Of a stretch of DNA of 64,000 bases, positions 37,142 through 46,454 are shown piece after piece. Origin of the DNA: Phyllobacteriaceae bacterium (GTDB lineage: Bacteria > Pseudomonadota > Alphaproteobacteria > Rhizobiales > Rhizobiaceae); assembly GCA_002708825.1 (NCBI GenBank), contig PAPF01000043.1, positions 1 to 64,000 of the forward strand. Reading direction: 5' to 3'. The position numbers and the translations under genes were made by a program. The number at the start of each line of letters is the position of its first letter. Position 1 is the first letter of the stretch. Below the pieces are notes generated by a model. The model was not told the origin of the DNA, did not search any database, and saw only the letters and a list, made by a program, of their open reading frames with translations.

Positions 37142-37554
37142 CACGCCAGGAAACGGAACAGGAAAGACGGTTTCGCATCGCCGGCGAACAGCCGCCCTTC
37201 GGGCGCCTGCTCGGTGTCCGGGTGATTTCGGCCGAGCCCGACCGGGTGGAAGCCGAACTGACCGTCACGCCGGAACTCGGCAATCGCAATGGCGTCATGC
37301 ATGGCGGCGCGATCATCGGACTGGCCGACAACATGGGCGGTACGGCAACCTTCATCAATCTTTCCGAAGGCCAGGGCACGACGACGGTCGAGAGCAAGAC
37401 CAACTTCTTTCGCGCAATCGAGGTCGGCAGCACGATCAGGGCGGTCTGCGAGCCCCTTCACAAGGGGCGCAAGACAATGGTCTGGCAGATCCGGATCCTG
37501 CGCGAAGACGGCAAACTCGCGGCCATCGTGACACAGACCCAGTTGATCATCTGA
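37138..37554 (+). CDS. PaaI-type hotdog thioesterase
   Basis: The 138-aa hotdog-fold protein has the PaaI signature NRNGVMHGGAIIGLADNMGG (about 50-69), with the His-Gly-Gly loop and a nearby Asp. PaaI thioesterases release aromatic or small acyl groups from CoA, often to rescue CoA from dead-end thioesters. It overlaps the CoA-transferase gene, so the two are co-translated. It converges with hyuB. Confidence 0.85.
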   Translation: MTRQETEQERRFRIAGEQPPFGRLLGVRVISAEPDRVEAELTVTPELGNRNGVMHGGAIIGLADNMGGTATFINLSEGQGTTTVESKTNFFRAIEVGSTIRAVCEPLHKGRKTMVWQIRILREDGKLAAIVTQTQLII

Positions 37555-37639
37555 TGAAAGGCCTGCGCGCCTGGCGGACCGGTGCGATCGCGGTGCGGGA
37601 AGCGGCCCGCACCCGGGTGTCTGATGTGCGGCGGCCGGG

Positions 37640-39391
37640 TCAGGCCACCTTGCCGCGCCGTCGCTCCTGGCTGGCCGCGACATCGACGATGAAGCGCTCC
37701 GCGCCGCCGGGCGATGTCTCGCTGCGGACCACCGCGCGATAGACGTCCTCGGCAGTCTGGCGCGAGATATAGCCCAGGTCCAGGTCCTCCTGCACCAGGT
37801 CGAGGCTGCGTTCCACCGGATTGCCGAACCCGCCGCCCCCGGGCGATGCCGCGAACAGCCAGTCGCCCGGACGCAGTTTCTGTTTTTCTGCCTTGGAGCG
37901 CATGGGCGGCCGGACGTCCTTCCCGTCAATCCCGAAGCGCACGATGCTGGGCGCGGCCGCCTCGCCGCCGGCGATGCCGAAGGGCAGGTGGTCCTGCCGG
38001 TCTCCAAGGACCGAGACGACGAATTCCGACAGCGCGCGGAACTTGTACTGCGTGCCGCAGCCGCCCCTGAACCGGCCGGCGCCGCCGGAATCGGGGCGAA
38101 GCGCGTATTCGTCGAACTGGAGCGGGTAGCGGTGCTCGGATGCCTCGATGGACATGAAATTGGCCATGGACACCGGCGGCGTTCCGTTGACGAGCCCGTC
38201 GCCCTTCGAATGGCCGCCATAGCCGCCGGGATAGGGGAAGACGGCAACGAAGTAGTTGCCGCTGTCGGGATGTTTTCCGCCCGCCGTGACGACACCGACA
38301 GTTCCGAAGGCCGGTGCCGGCGTGCGGTCCGGAATGGCCTGCGATAGCGCGCCGAGAACCACGTCGAAGACGCGCCCGATGGGTTCCAGGTAGCCGCTGA
38401 CCGGCGAGGGATAGGCGGCCGCGACCACGGAGCCCTCGCGAATGTCGAAGCTGGTCGGGCGGAAGGCGCCGCCATTGACCGGCACTTCCGAGAAGATGTG
38501 CTTGAGCGCGATGAAGCAGGTCGACTGGGTCGTCGAGCGCGCGAGATTGAGCGGTCCGCGCGCTGCGGGATCGGACTGCGAGAAATCGAAATGCATCGAA
38601 CTGCCCTTGACCGTCAGGGAGAGCGCGATGCGCACCGGTTCATCGACAATGCCGTCATTGTCCATGAAATCCTCGTGGAAATAGGTCCCGTCCGGGATTT
38701 CCGCGATATAGGATCGCATCTGCTGTTCGGAGCGGTCGTTCATCTCGGTGATGCAGGCCGCAAGTGTCTCGCGCCCGTAGCGCTGCACCAGGGCGTCCAG
38801 TCCGCGCCGCCCGACATGGAAGACATTCGCCATGGCGAACATGTCGCCCTCGATTTCGGTGGGCAGCCGCACATTGCCCGTGAACATCGATACCAGCGCG
38901 CGGTTCAGCGTGCCGCCGTCGTAGAGTTTCACCGGAGGAATGACGAGCCCCTCGGTATGGATGTCCTGGGCCGCGGGCGCCCATCCCCCCGGAACGCTGC
39001 CGCCGATATCCATCCAGTGGCCGGTGCTGGCCAGCAGCGCGAACAGCTGCCCGTCGACGAAATGCGGCGCCACGAGAACGACGTCCTGGAGATGCGTGCC
39101 GCTCAGATAGGGATCGTTCAGGACCCAGACGTCGCCGGGTTTGAACCCGCCCTCGCCGGCCACGTGCGTGATGAGGTTCTGCACCGTGAACTGCATGTTG
39201 GCGAGAAAGACCGGCAGTCCGAACCGGCCCTGGGCGACGGTCTCGCCGGTGTCGGGCAGGAAGATGCCGTGGGCACAGTCGTTCGTTTCGGAGATGATCG
39301 GTGACATCGCCGCATGGATGAGATGCAGGTCCATCTCGTCGGCGATCTGCTCGAGCGCGCCACGCACGACGGCAAGGGTGACGGGATCCAT
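37640..39391 (-). CDS. hyuB: Hydantoinase B/oxoprolinase family protein
   Basis: The 583-aa protein matches the HyuB half of ATP-dependent hydantoinases, 5-oxoprolinase and acetone/acetophenone carboxylases. Markers are the N-terminal MDPVTLAVVRGALEQIADEMDLHLIHAA, FLPDTGETVAQG, NDPYLSGTHLQDV and the C-terminal SPGGGGFGNP. The start overlaps the hyuA stop as TGATG, so the subunits are co-translated. Whether it opens a lactam ring or carboxylates a ketone is not decided by sequence; the symbol denotes the family. Confidence 0.87.
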   Translation of the reverse strand: MDPVTLAVVRGALEQIADEMDLHLIHAAMSPIISETNDCAHGIFLPDTGETVAQGRFGLPVFLANMQFTVQNLITHVAGEGGFKPGDVWVLNDPYLSGTHLQDVVLVAPHFVDGQLFALLASTGHWMDIGGSVPGGWAPAAQDIHTEGLVIPPVKLYDGGTLNRALVSMFTGNVRLPTEIEGDMFAMANVFHVGRRGLDALVQRYGRETLAACITEMNDRSEQQMRSYIAEIPDGTYFHEDFMDNDGIVDEPVRIALSLTVKGSSMHFDFSQSDPAARGPLNLARSTTQSTCFIALKHIFSEVPVNGGAFRPTSFDIREGSVVAAAYPSPVSGYLEPIGRVFDVVLGALSQAIPDRTPAPAFGTVGVVTAGGKHPDSGNYFVAVFPYPGGYGGHSKGDGLVNGTPPVSMANFMSIEASEHRYPLQFDEYALRPDSGGAGRFRGGCGTQYKFRALSEFVVSVLGDRQDHLPFGIAGGEAAAPSIVRFGIDGKDVRPPMRSKAEKQKLRPGDWLFAASPGGGGFGNPVERSLDLVQEDLDLGYISRQTAEDVYRAVVRSETSPGGAERFIVDVAASQERRRGKVA

Positions 39392-41412
39392 CAGGCGACC
39401 TCCACCAGGATGTTTTCAAAGGCGTCGATGCGGCCGGTCATGCCGGGCTCGATGATGATCGTGGTATCGGCCTGCTCGACGATGCAGGGCCCTTGGATGA
39501 CAGCGCCGGGGCGCAGCGTCTCGCGCTTGTAGACCGGCGTATCCCACCATTTCGAGAAATGAACCTGGCGGCGTGCCGCCGGCTCGGGTGCGGGCTGCGG
39601 TTCCGGCGTCGTCCGTTCACGCCGCTCATGTTCGCGCTGCCCCTCGACGACCGTCCTCAGGCTGACGATGGTGGTCGCGATATCGCCCAGCGTGTTGCCA
39701 TATTCGGCGCGATAGGCTTCGGCAAAGGCCGCGTCGATGCGCGCGGTGTCCCAGCCTTCCTCGACACCGACGCGCAGCGTGTGGATCTGCCCGGAATAGG
39801 CCATCTCGGCGAAGTGACGCACGAGGACCGACTTCACCGCCACGCCGCTCGTCTCCAGCTTCGCCCGGCCCTCGGCTTCCTGTTCCCGCATGGCGGCATC
39901 GAGTTCGCCCGCCTGCAGGTTCGCCGTGGCACGCGCAAGCGTCCGCGAGACATCGTAACGCACATCGGCGACGACGCAGCCCATGGCACACAGCACGCCG
40001 GGTGCCGGGGGCACGATCATGGTCTTGATGCCGACCTCGCGGATGATGGCCGAGCCGTGCAACGGGCCGGCGCCGCCGAAGATGACGAGCGCGAAGTCGC
40101 GCGGATCGTAGCCCCGTTCGATCGAAAGGAGCCGGGTTCGCCCGGCCATGTTCTGGTTGACGATGGCCAGGATGGCTTCCGCCGTCTCCTCGATGCCGAG
40201 GCCGAGCTGTTCGCCGAGCCTGCCGATGGCGGCCCGCGCCCCTTCCACGTCGAGCCTGGTCAGGTTGGTCAGCCCGATCGGGTCGTCGGCGTTGATCCTG
40301 GCAAGCACGACATTGGCGTCGGTCACCGTGGGTTCGGTGCCGCCGTGGCCGAAGCAGACCGGACCGGGCAGGGCGCGGGCGCTGCGCGGACCGACCTTGA
40401 GGATGCCTGCCCTGTCGACATGAGCGATGGACCCGCCGCCCGCGCCGATGGTGTGGACATTGATCATCGAGACGCGCAGCGGCAGCCGGAAATCGAGATT
40501 TGTCTTCGGCGCGATCTCGGGCTCACCGTCGATCACCACCGCGACGTCGAAGCTGGTGCCGCCCATGTCGCCCGTGATGACGCGGTCGAAACCGGCCTCC
40601 GAAGCGATGCGCGCCGCGGCCGTCACGCCGGCCGCCGGTCCGGAGCGCACGATATGCGCGGCGTGGTCGCCGAGATGGGCCGCGGGAACAAGCCCGCCAT
40701 TGGACTGCATGACAAGCGTCTGGCGCGAGAAGCCCCATTCGCCAAGGCGTTCCAGCAGCCTGCGGGAGTAGGTCTTGATCAAAGGTTGCAGGAAGGCCTG
40801 GATCGCAGCCGTGCTGGTGCGTTCGAACTCGTAATATTCACGGTTTATGTCCGCCGAGGTGACGATTTCCCAGTCGGGATTGATGCCCGAGAGGATCGCC
40901 GCGACCTCCTGTTCATGGGATGGATTCACGTAGGAATGCAGAAAGGAGACGACGATGGCCTCGACGTTTTCTTCCTTCAGGCGCAGGGCGAGTTTCTCCA
41001 CCGCGTCCCTGTCGACCGGACGGATCACGTTGCCCCGGAAATCCATGCGCTCGTCGATCTCGAAGCGCAGGTTGCGGGGGATCAGCGGGTTCTGCTTGCC
41101 TGTCAGGCCGTAGAAATCCGGACGGTCCCGCCGTCCGAGTTCCAGAACGTCGCGGAAGCCCCCGGTGGTCACGAGGGCGCATTTCGCGCCGACCCGTTCG
41201 ATCAGGGCATTGGTGGCGATGGTCGTGCCATGCAGGATGAGCGACAGGTCATCGCGCGGGATGTCTGCGGTGCGCAGGGCGTCGAGCAGGCCGATCGAAG
41301 GGTCGTGCGGTGTCGATGGCACCTTGCAGATCCTGTCGGCGTGAATTCCGTCACGCGAATAGAACAGGTCGGTGAAAGTCCCCCCGACATCGATCCCGAC
41401 AACGTCTGACAA
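39391..41412 (-). CDS. hyuA: Hydantoinase A/oxoprolinase family protein
   Basis: HyuA is the ATP-binding subunit partner of HyuB. The N-terminal VGIDVGGTFTDLF and LHGTTIATNALIER are hallmark ATPase elements, followed by ITGDMGGTSFDVAVV and the central HTIGAGGGSIAHVD. The start is taken as TTG 41412, because a strong ggaggag lies 6 nt upstream; an ATG at 41445 would place that sequence inside the gene. Length is 673 aa. It is divergent from an acyl-CoA dehydrogenase gene. The substrate is unknown. Confidence 0.87.
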   Translation of the reverse strand: MSDVVGIDVGGTFTDLFYSRDGIHADRICKVPSTPHDPSIGLLDALRTADIPRDDLSLILHGTTIATNALIERVGAKCALVTTGGFRDVLELGRRDRPDFYGLTGKQNPLIPRNLRFEIDERMDFRGNVIRPVDRDAVEKLALRLKEENVEAIVVSFLHSYVNPSHEQEVAAILSGINPDWEIVTSADINREYYEFERTSTAAIQAFLQPLIKTYSRRLLERLGEWGFSRQTLVMQSNGGLVPAAHLGDHAAHIVRSGPAAGVTAAARIASEAGFDRVITGDMGGTSFDVAVVIDGEPEIAPKTNLDFRLPLRVSMINVHTIGAGGGSIAHVDRAGILKVGPRSARALPGPVCFGHGGTEPTVTDANVVLARINADDPIGLTNLTRLDVEGARAAIGRLGEQLGLGIEETAEAILAIVNQNMAGRTRLLSIERGYDPRDFALVIFGGAGPLHGSAIIREVGIKTMIVPPAPGVLCAMGCVVADVRYDVSRTLARATANLQAGELDAAMREQEAEGRAKLETSGVAVKSVLVRHFAEMAYSGQIHTLRVGVEEGWDTARIDAAFAEAYRAEYGNTLGDIATTIVSLRTVVEGQREHERRERTTPEPQPAPEPAARRQVHFSKWWDTPVYKRETLRPGAVIQGPCIVEQADTTIIIEPGMTGRIDAFENILVEVA

Positions 41413-41551
41413 GGCCTGCTCCTCCCATGGAAAGACCGGCCTCACGCCGGTCGCCGAGATATCTGCGGGCCGATATGCCGGCGTCAGGCGCCGGGCAGTA
41501 TGGCCTCATGGCCCGGATCATAGTCAGGATCCCCGGACAGGTCAATCATTT

Positions 41552-41586
41552 TGGTCCGATGATTTAATATACATTTGGTCTGATAA
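41552..41586 (+). promoter_or_regulatory. Two GntR operator candidates in the hyuA / acyl-CoA dehydrogenase divergon
   Basis: TGGTCCGATGA (41552-41562) and TGGTCTGATAA (41576-41586) are direct repeats 24 bp apart, each one mismatch from TNGTNNNACNA. They lie in a 271-bp gap between divergent starts that holds no gene. The second copy closely matches the one at 35794. Confidence 0.65.
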
Positions 41587-41683
41587 TATCTTGACAGTGG
41601 TGCGCTGTTCGGCAACCCTGTCGGATGAATGGACCGTCACATCCCGTGTGACGTGGTGCAAGCGCGAGGTGGGAAGGAAACGG

Positions 41684-42889
41684 ATGTTGGAGGCGATTGG
41701 ATCTGGCAGCCTGGGTGCCTGGGAGATGCCCGAGGAACTTGAAATGCTGCGCAGCACCGCGCGGCGTTTCATGAAGGAAAAGGTGATCCCGGAAGAGGAC
41801 AAGGTCGAACATGATGCCTATACCCTGCCCGAGCCGGTCCTAAAGCGCCTCCAGAAGGAGGCCCGCGAACTCGGCCTGTGGTATGTGCAGACACCGGCCG
41901 AACATGGCGGCGCCGGGCTGAACCTCCTCGCCCAGTGCATCATCGCCGAAGAGGCCGCGCAGTGCCGGATGGGCGCCTACATTCCCGCCTGCGGGGCTTT
42001 CGGCTTCGATCCGCCCAACATCATCTACAAGGGAACGCCGGAGCAGATCGCCAAGTATGCCGATCCGGTCGTTGCCAATGGCGACAAGACCTTCGTGGCG
42101 ATTTCCGAGCCTTCGGGAGGATCGGACCCGGCAAGGGCGATCCAGACCCGGGCGGTGCGGGACGGGGACGACTATGTGCTCAACGGCACGAAGGTCTGGA
42201 TTTCCGGCGCCAGCCAGGCGAACTGGGGTGTGGTCTTTGCCCGCACCGGTTCGGAAAAGCAGCGCGGCAACATCACCGCCTTCATCGTCGAGAAGGATTC
42301 GCCCGGCCTCACGCTGACCCGCATTCCGGTCATCCGGTCCTATTCGCCCTACGAACTGTCCTTCGAGAATGTCCGTGTACCGGCGGAAAACAGGATCGGT
42401 GAGGAGGGGCAGGGCTTCCAGCTTGCCGAGACATGGCTTGTGCATGGCCGCGTGCCCTACGCCGCGGCGACGCTCGGCATCGCGGATGCTGCGCTGCGCC
42501 TTGCCATCGACTGGGCGAAGGAACGCTACACCTTCAAGACCCCGCTGGCCGACAAGCAGGCGATCCAGTGGATGATCGCCGATTCCGAGATCGAACTGCG
42601 CGCCGCCAAGCTGCTCGTTTACCAGGCCGCCTGGCGCGCCGACCTTGGCTATGACATCAAGATCGATGCCTCGGCCTGCAAGGTCTTCGCCACCGAGACC
42701 GCCGGCCGCATCGTCGACCGCTGCATCCAGATCTTTGGCGGGCTCGGCGTGGCCTGCGAGATGCCGCTGGAGCGCTGGTACCGCGAAATGCGGATCAAGC
42801 GCATCGGCGAGGGACCGTCGGAGGTTCATCGCATGGTGGTTGCGCGCGACCTCCTGAGCGGCAACGCGAAACGCTCGACGGGGGCGTGA
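41684..42889 (+). CDS. Acyl-CoA dehydrogenase
   Basis: The 401-aa flavoenzyme keeps the normal catalytic Glu in RIGEGPSEVHRMV near the C terminus. FAD and substrate motifs are FVAISEPSGGSDPARAIQTRA and KVWISGAS, then CIQIFGGLGVACEMPLERWYRE. It introduces a 2,3-double bond into an acyl-CoA and passes electrons to ETF. ATG 41684 has gggaaggaa upstream. It heads a tightly spaced operon running to the SDR at 51.9 kb. Confidence 0.9.
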   Translation: MLEAIGSGSLGAWEMPEELEMLRSTARRFMKEKVIPEEDKVEHDAYTLPEPVLKRLQKEARELGLWYVQTPAEHGGAGLNLLAQCIIAEEAAQCRMGAYIPACGAFGFDPPNIIYKGTPEQIAKYADPVVANGDKTFVAISEPSGGSDPARAIQTRAVRDGDDYVLNGTKVWISGASQANWGVVFARTGSEKQRGNITAFIVEKDSPGLTLTRIPVIRSYSPYELSFENVRVPAENRIGEEGQGFQLAETWLVHGRVPYAAATLGIADAALRLAIDWAKERYTFKTPLADKQAIQWMIADSEIELRAAKLLVYQAAWRADLGYDIKIDASACKVFATETAGRIVDRCIQIFGGLGVACEMPLERWYREMRIKRIGEGPSEVHRMVVARDLLSGNAKRSTGA

Positions 42890-42892
42890 GGC

Positions 42893-43666
42893 ATGTCCAT
42901 CGACTTCGAGCTCAACGACGGTATCGCCCTGATCACGATCAACCGTCCGGAACGGCTGAACGCGATGGACGACGAGCATTACAAGGGCCTGTCGCAGGCC
43001 TGGCAGCGTGTCCGCGACGACGGTGATGTCCGCGTCGCCATCGTCACCGGCGCCGGGCAGAAGTCGTTTTCCACCGGTGCCGACATCAAGAGCTTCGTGG
43101 CCGCGCCGCCCGGCCTGGAAGAGATGTGGCTGACCCAGAAGGACCAGTTGCTCAATCGCGGGCTGGAGGTCTGGAAGCCGGTGATCGCGGCGGTCAACGG
43201 CTATTGCGTCGGCGGCGGCATGACGCTCCTGTTGGGCACGGATATCCGCATTGCCGCCCCGCATGCCACCTTCCCGCTCGCCGAGGTCAAGCGCGGTGTC
43301 ATCGCCGGCAATGGCGGAACGCAGCGCGTCCTGTCGCAATTGCCCTATGCCATCGGCATGGAGATGGTGCTGACCGGCAGTTCCATGGATGCGGAGACGG
43401 CAGCCCGCTGGGGCCTCATCAACCGCGTCGTGCCGGCCGAAAGTCTCATCGATGAAGCCATGGCGGTCGCGCGCACGATTGCCGCCAATGCCCCGCTCGC
43501 CACCCAGGCGGCCAAGGAGCTTGCCGTGCGCGCCCGCGACCTGCCGCTGGCGACCGGCTTGCGTTTCGAGCAGGTGGTCAACCGGTTGCTGATGTTCTCC
43601 GAGGATGCCGCCGAAGGTCCGAAGGCCTTTGCCGAAAAGCGCCAGCCGCAATTCAGGGGGCGCTGA
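42893..43666 (+). CDS. Enoyl-CoA hydratase/isomerase family protein
   Basis: The 257-aa crotonase has the oxyanion loops [12 protein letters not shown] and [19 protein letters not shown]. In the active-site region [16 protein letters not shown] the second catalytic Glu of classical hydratases is not obvious, so the precise reaction is uncertain. It starts 3 bp after the dehydrogenase gene and likely acts on its product. Confidence 0.87.
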   Translation: MSIDFELNDGIALITINRPERLNAMDDEHYKGLSQAWQRVRDDGDVRVAIVTGAGQKSFSTGADIKSFVAAPPGLEEMWLTQKDQLLNRGLEVWKPVIAAVNGYCVGGGMTLLLGTDIRIAAPHATFPLAEVKRGVIAGNGGTQRVLSQLPYAIGMEMVLTGSSMDAETAARWGLINRVVPAESLIDEAMAVARTIAANAPLATQAAKELAVRARDLPLATGLRFEQVVNRLLMFSEDAAEGPKAFAEKRQPQFRGR

Positions 43667-43667
43667 C

Positions 43668-44867
43668 ATGAGCCGGCCGCATCTTCCCCTGGACGGCGTC
43701 ACCGTCATCGACTTCGGCCAGATCTACAATGGCCCCTACGCCACCTTCCTCATGGCCATGGCCGGGGCGCGTGTCATCAAGATCGAGCCGAAGAACGGCG
43801 AGAACATGCGCCGGCGCGGGGCCGTCGGCGGCGCGATGGTCCCCTTCGCCATGCTCAACTCCAACAAGGAATTCGTCACGCTCAACCTCAAGAGCGAGGC
43901 CGGGCGACGCCTGGCCGAGACGATGATCGCCCGCGCCGACGTCGTGCTGGAGAACTTCGCGCCGGGTGTCATGGACCGGCTCGGCCTTGGCCCGGACCAT
44001 CTCATGAAGCTCAATCCGCGCCTCGTCTACGCGGCGGGGTCCGGCTTCGGCTGGTCCGGCCCCTACAGGGATTTCCCGGCCATGGACCTGACGGTCCAGG
44101 CGATGTCCGGCATCATGTCGATCACGGGCTTTGCCGACCGCCCTCCGGTCAAGGCCGGCCCGGCGGTCGCCGATTTCTTCGGCGGGGTTCACCTTTACGG
44201 GGCGGTGGCGACGGCGCTCTTCGACCGCGAACGGACCGGCAAGGGCCGCTTCGTCGAGGTCTCCATGTTCGATTCGGTCTATGCCTCTCTGTCCTCGGCG
44301 CTCGGCCTCTACTTCGGCAGCGGCGGCGCGGCGGCGCAGCGCACCGGCAACCGGCACAGCGGCATGGCCGAGGCGCCCTACAATGTCTACCCGGCTGCAG
44401 ACGGATACCTTGCCCTGATTTGCGTGAGCGAGACGCACTGGAAATCGCTGCTCAAGGCGATGGACCACGAGGACCTCGATGACGATCCGCGGCTGGGCAG
44501 CCTCAAGGCCCGCGTCGAGAACATCGAGTTCGTCGACGAGACCATCGGCGCATGGACTCGCCAGTTCACCCGCGCGGAACTCGACGAAAGGCTCAAGCGC
44601 TTCCGTGTGCCCTGCGCGCAGGTCCGCGATCTCGGTGAAGTGGTTCACGATCCGCATCTGCATGCGCGCGGCATGTTGCGCGAGGTGGATCATCCGTCGC
44701 TGGGCCGGCTCGTCCTGCCCGCTAGCCCCATGCGTTACGACGGACAGGCGATCGAGGCCCTTGAACCCAGCAAGGAACTGGGCGCGGACAACCGGGCGGT
44801 CTATGGCGACTGGCTTGGCCTGAGCGCGCAGGAGATGGCAGACCTTGAAGGGGAGGGAGCGATCTGA
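43668..44867 (+). CDS. CaiB/BaiF-type (class III) CoA transferase
   Basis: The 399-aa protein has VTVIDFGQIYNGPYATFLMAMAGARVIKIE at the N terminus, VVLENFAPGVMDRLGLG, and the likely catalytic Asp in AMDLTVQAMSGIM. It would activate the substrate acid by exchange with another CoA thioester. It is 1 bp from the hydratase stop and overlaps the thiolase-like gene start (TGATG). It is only distantly similar to the CoA transferase at 35.8 kb. Confidence 0.88.
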   Translation: MSRPHLPLDGVTVIDFGQIYNGPYATFLMAMAGARVIKIEPKNGENMRRRGAVGGAMVPFAMLNSNKEFVTLNLKSEAGRRLAETMIARADVVLENFAPGVMDRLGLGPDHLMKLNPRLVYAAGSGFGWSGPYRDFPAMDLTVQAMSGIMSITGFADRPPVKAGPAVADFFGGVHLYGAVATALFDRERTGKGRFVEVSMFDSVYASLSSALGLYFGSGGAAAQRTGNRHSGMAEAPYNVYPAADGYLALICVSETHWKSLLKAMDHEDLDDDPRLGSLKARVENIEFVDETIGAWTRQFTRAELDERLKRFRVPCAQVRDLGEVVHDPHLHARGMLREVDHPSLGRLVLPASPMRYDGQAIEALEPSKELGADNRAVYGDWLGLSAQEMADLEGEGAI

Positions 44868-45991
44868 TGGGCGCAAGGGCTGTCATTGCGGGGATTGGCC
44901 AGACCGCCTTCGGCAAGTTGCCGGGACGCTCGACCATATCGCTCAACATGGAGGCGTGCCGCAAGGCCGTTGCCGATGCCGGGATCGGGAAGGACGCCGT
45001 CGACGGATTGCTGGTCAAGGTCCCGACGTCCCGCGTGGAAATGATGTATGGCCAGACGCTGGCCGAGGCCATGGGGCTGGAACCGCGCTTCGGCGGCGTG
45101 TTCGACCAGGGCGGCGCGTCCAACATCTCCATGATCGCCATTGCCGCCATGGCCATCGAGGCAGGCCAGTGCGAGGTCGTGCTGGTTTCGCTGGCCGACA
45201 ATCCCAAGACCGGCACCCGCCAGGCCTATGAGAAGCCCTGGGGCGATGCTGCGGATTTCGGCTGGTCCAGCGTGGTTGCAGGCTATGCCATGATCGCGCG
45301 GCGCTACTTCCACGAATTTTCCGGCGCCGAAGACCTCTTCCGGGAGATCGCGATTGCCTGCCGCGCCCATGGCGCTGCAAACCCGAACGCGCAGTTGCGC
45401 ATGCCGCTGGATGCCGGAACCTATGCCGCCGCGCCCTGGGTGGTGGAGCCGCTGCGCCGCGACGATTGCTGCCTGATTTCCGACGGCGCCGCGGCCGTGG
45501 TCGTGATGTCGGAGCGCAAGGCCCGCGAACTGGGGGTCGCCGCGCCGGTGCCGGTTCTCGGCTTCGGGCAGGGCAACAGCTCATCCGATGTGACGCTGCG
45601 TGGCGACCTGACGCGGACCCGCGCCGATGTTTCGGCGCAGACCGCCTTCCGCATGGCCGGGCTCAAGCCCGCCGACATCGACTGCGCGCAGATCTACGAC
45701 TGTTTCACCGTCACCGTGGCCATGACGCTGGAATCCTATGGTTTCGGCAGCCGGGAGGCCCTGACGGAGATGGCGCTGGGCGGCGGTTTCGGCGCCGATG
45801 GCAAGTTGCCGCTGAACACCGCCGGCGGCCTGCTTTCGGAAACCGGAATGCCGGGCCTGCAGCTCGTCCTGGAAGGCGTGCGCCAGATGCGCGGCCAGTC
45901 CACGAGCCAGGTCAAGGGCGCCGCCAAGTGCATTGTCAGCAACCAGGGAGGGATCATGCATACGCATTCGACGCTGATCCTGGGCCAATGA
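44867..45991 (+). CDS. Thiolase-like protein (Ltp2/SCP-x type) lacking the nucleophilic Cys
   Basis: The 374-aa protein has a thiolase fold: VIAGIGQTAFGKL start, CLISDGAAAVVVMSE, QIYDCFTVTV and the C-terminal NQGGIMHTHS. Where thiolases carry the acyl-binding Cys, this one reads VFDQGGASNISM, with Gly in place of Cys. That is the pattern of thiolase-like aldolases such as Ltp2 of steroid side-chain degradation, which also work with a DUF35 partner, here encoded next (ATGA overlap). A retro-aldol cleavage is therefore more likely than classical thiolysis. Confidence 0.8.
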   Translation: MGARAVIAGIGQTAFGKLPGRSTISLNMEACRKAVADAGIGKDAVDGLLVKVPTSRVEMMYGQTLAEAMGLEPRFGGVFDQGGASNISMIAIAAMAIEAGQCEVVLVSLADNPKTGTRQAYEKPWGDAADFGWSSVVAGYAMIARRYFHEFSGAEDLFREIAIACRAHGAANPNAQLRMPLDAGTYAAAPWVVEPLRRDDCCLISDGAAAVVVMSERKARELGVAAPVPVLGFGQGNSSSDVTLRGDLTRTRADVSAQTAFRMAGLKPADIDCAQIYDCFTVTVAMTLESYGFGSREALTEMALGGGFGADGKLPLNTAGGLLSETGMPGLQLVLEGVRQMRGQSTSQVKGAAKCIVSNQGGIMHTHSTLILGQ

Positions 45992-46410
45992 GCCGTGCGG
46001 TCGCGCAAGCGCCGGGTGAAACGCCCCAGGAGGTCTATCGCGCAGCGCTCCAGGAACGGCGGCTGACATTCCAGCATTGCCGCCAATGCGGCAACAACTG
46101 GCTGCCGGCGCGCACGGAATGTCCGCGCTGCTGGTCGGATGACCACGAATGGAGGGCCGCGTCCGGCGAGGCCACGGTTCACAGCTGGGTGGTCTTTCAC
46201 GTGGCCTTCGATCCCCGGTTCAGGGACCGGGTTCCCTACAACGTGGCCCTTGTGGATCTCGACGAGGGGCCGCGGCTCATCACCAACATTGTCGACTTGC
46301 CGGACGGCACGGATGTCGTGGGCAGACGCGTCACGCTGGTCTTTCAGGAGGACATGGACCGGCAACTGCCGAGATTTCGACTGACCGGGGACGCGACCGG
46401 CAGCGGCTAA
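45988..46410 (+). CDS. DUF35 OB-fold / Zn-ribbon protein, partner of the thiolase-like protein
   Basis: The 140-aa protein has an N-terminal zinc ribbon of two CxxC pairs (CRQCGNNWLPARTECPRC) followed by an OB fold with VVFHVAFDPRF and PYNVALVDLDEGPRLITNIVD. Members pair with thiolase-like proteins, for example ChsH2 with Ltp2, where they bind and present the acyl-CoA. Overlap with the preceding gene supports a complex. Confidence 0.85.
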   Translation: MSRAVAQAPGETPQEVYRAALQERRLTFQHCRQCGNNWLPARTECPRCWSDDHEWRAASGEATVHSWVVFHVAFDPRFRDRVPYNVALVDLDEGPRLITNIVDLPDGTDVVGRRVTLVFQEDMDRQLPRFRLTGDATGSG

Positions 46411-46454
46411 TCGTGGCACCTGCCCCGAAGGGGCGTACCAAGGGAGGAAATACG

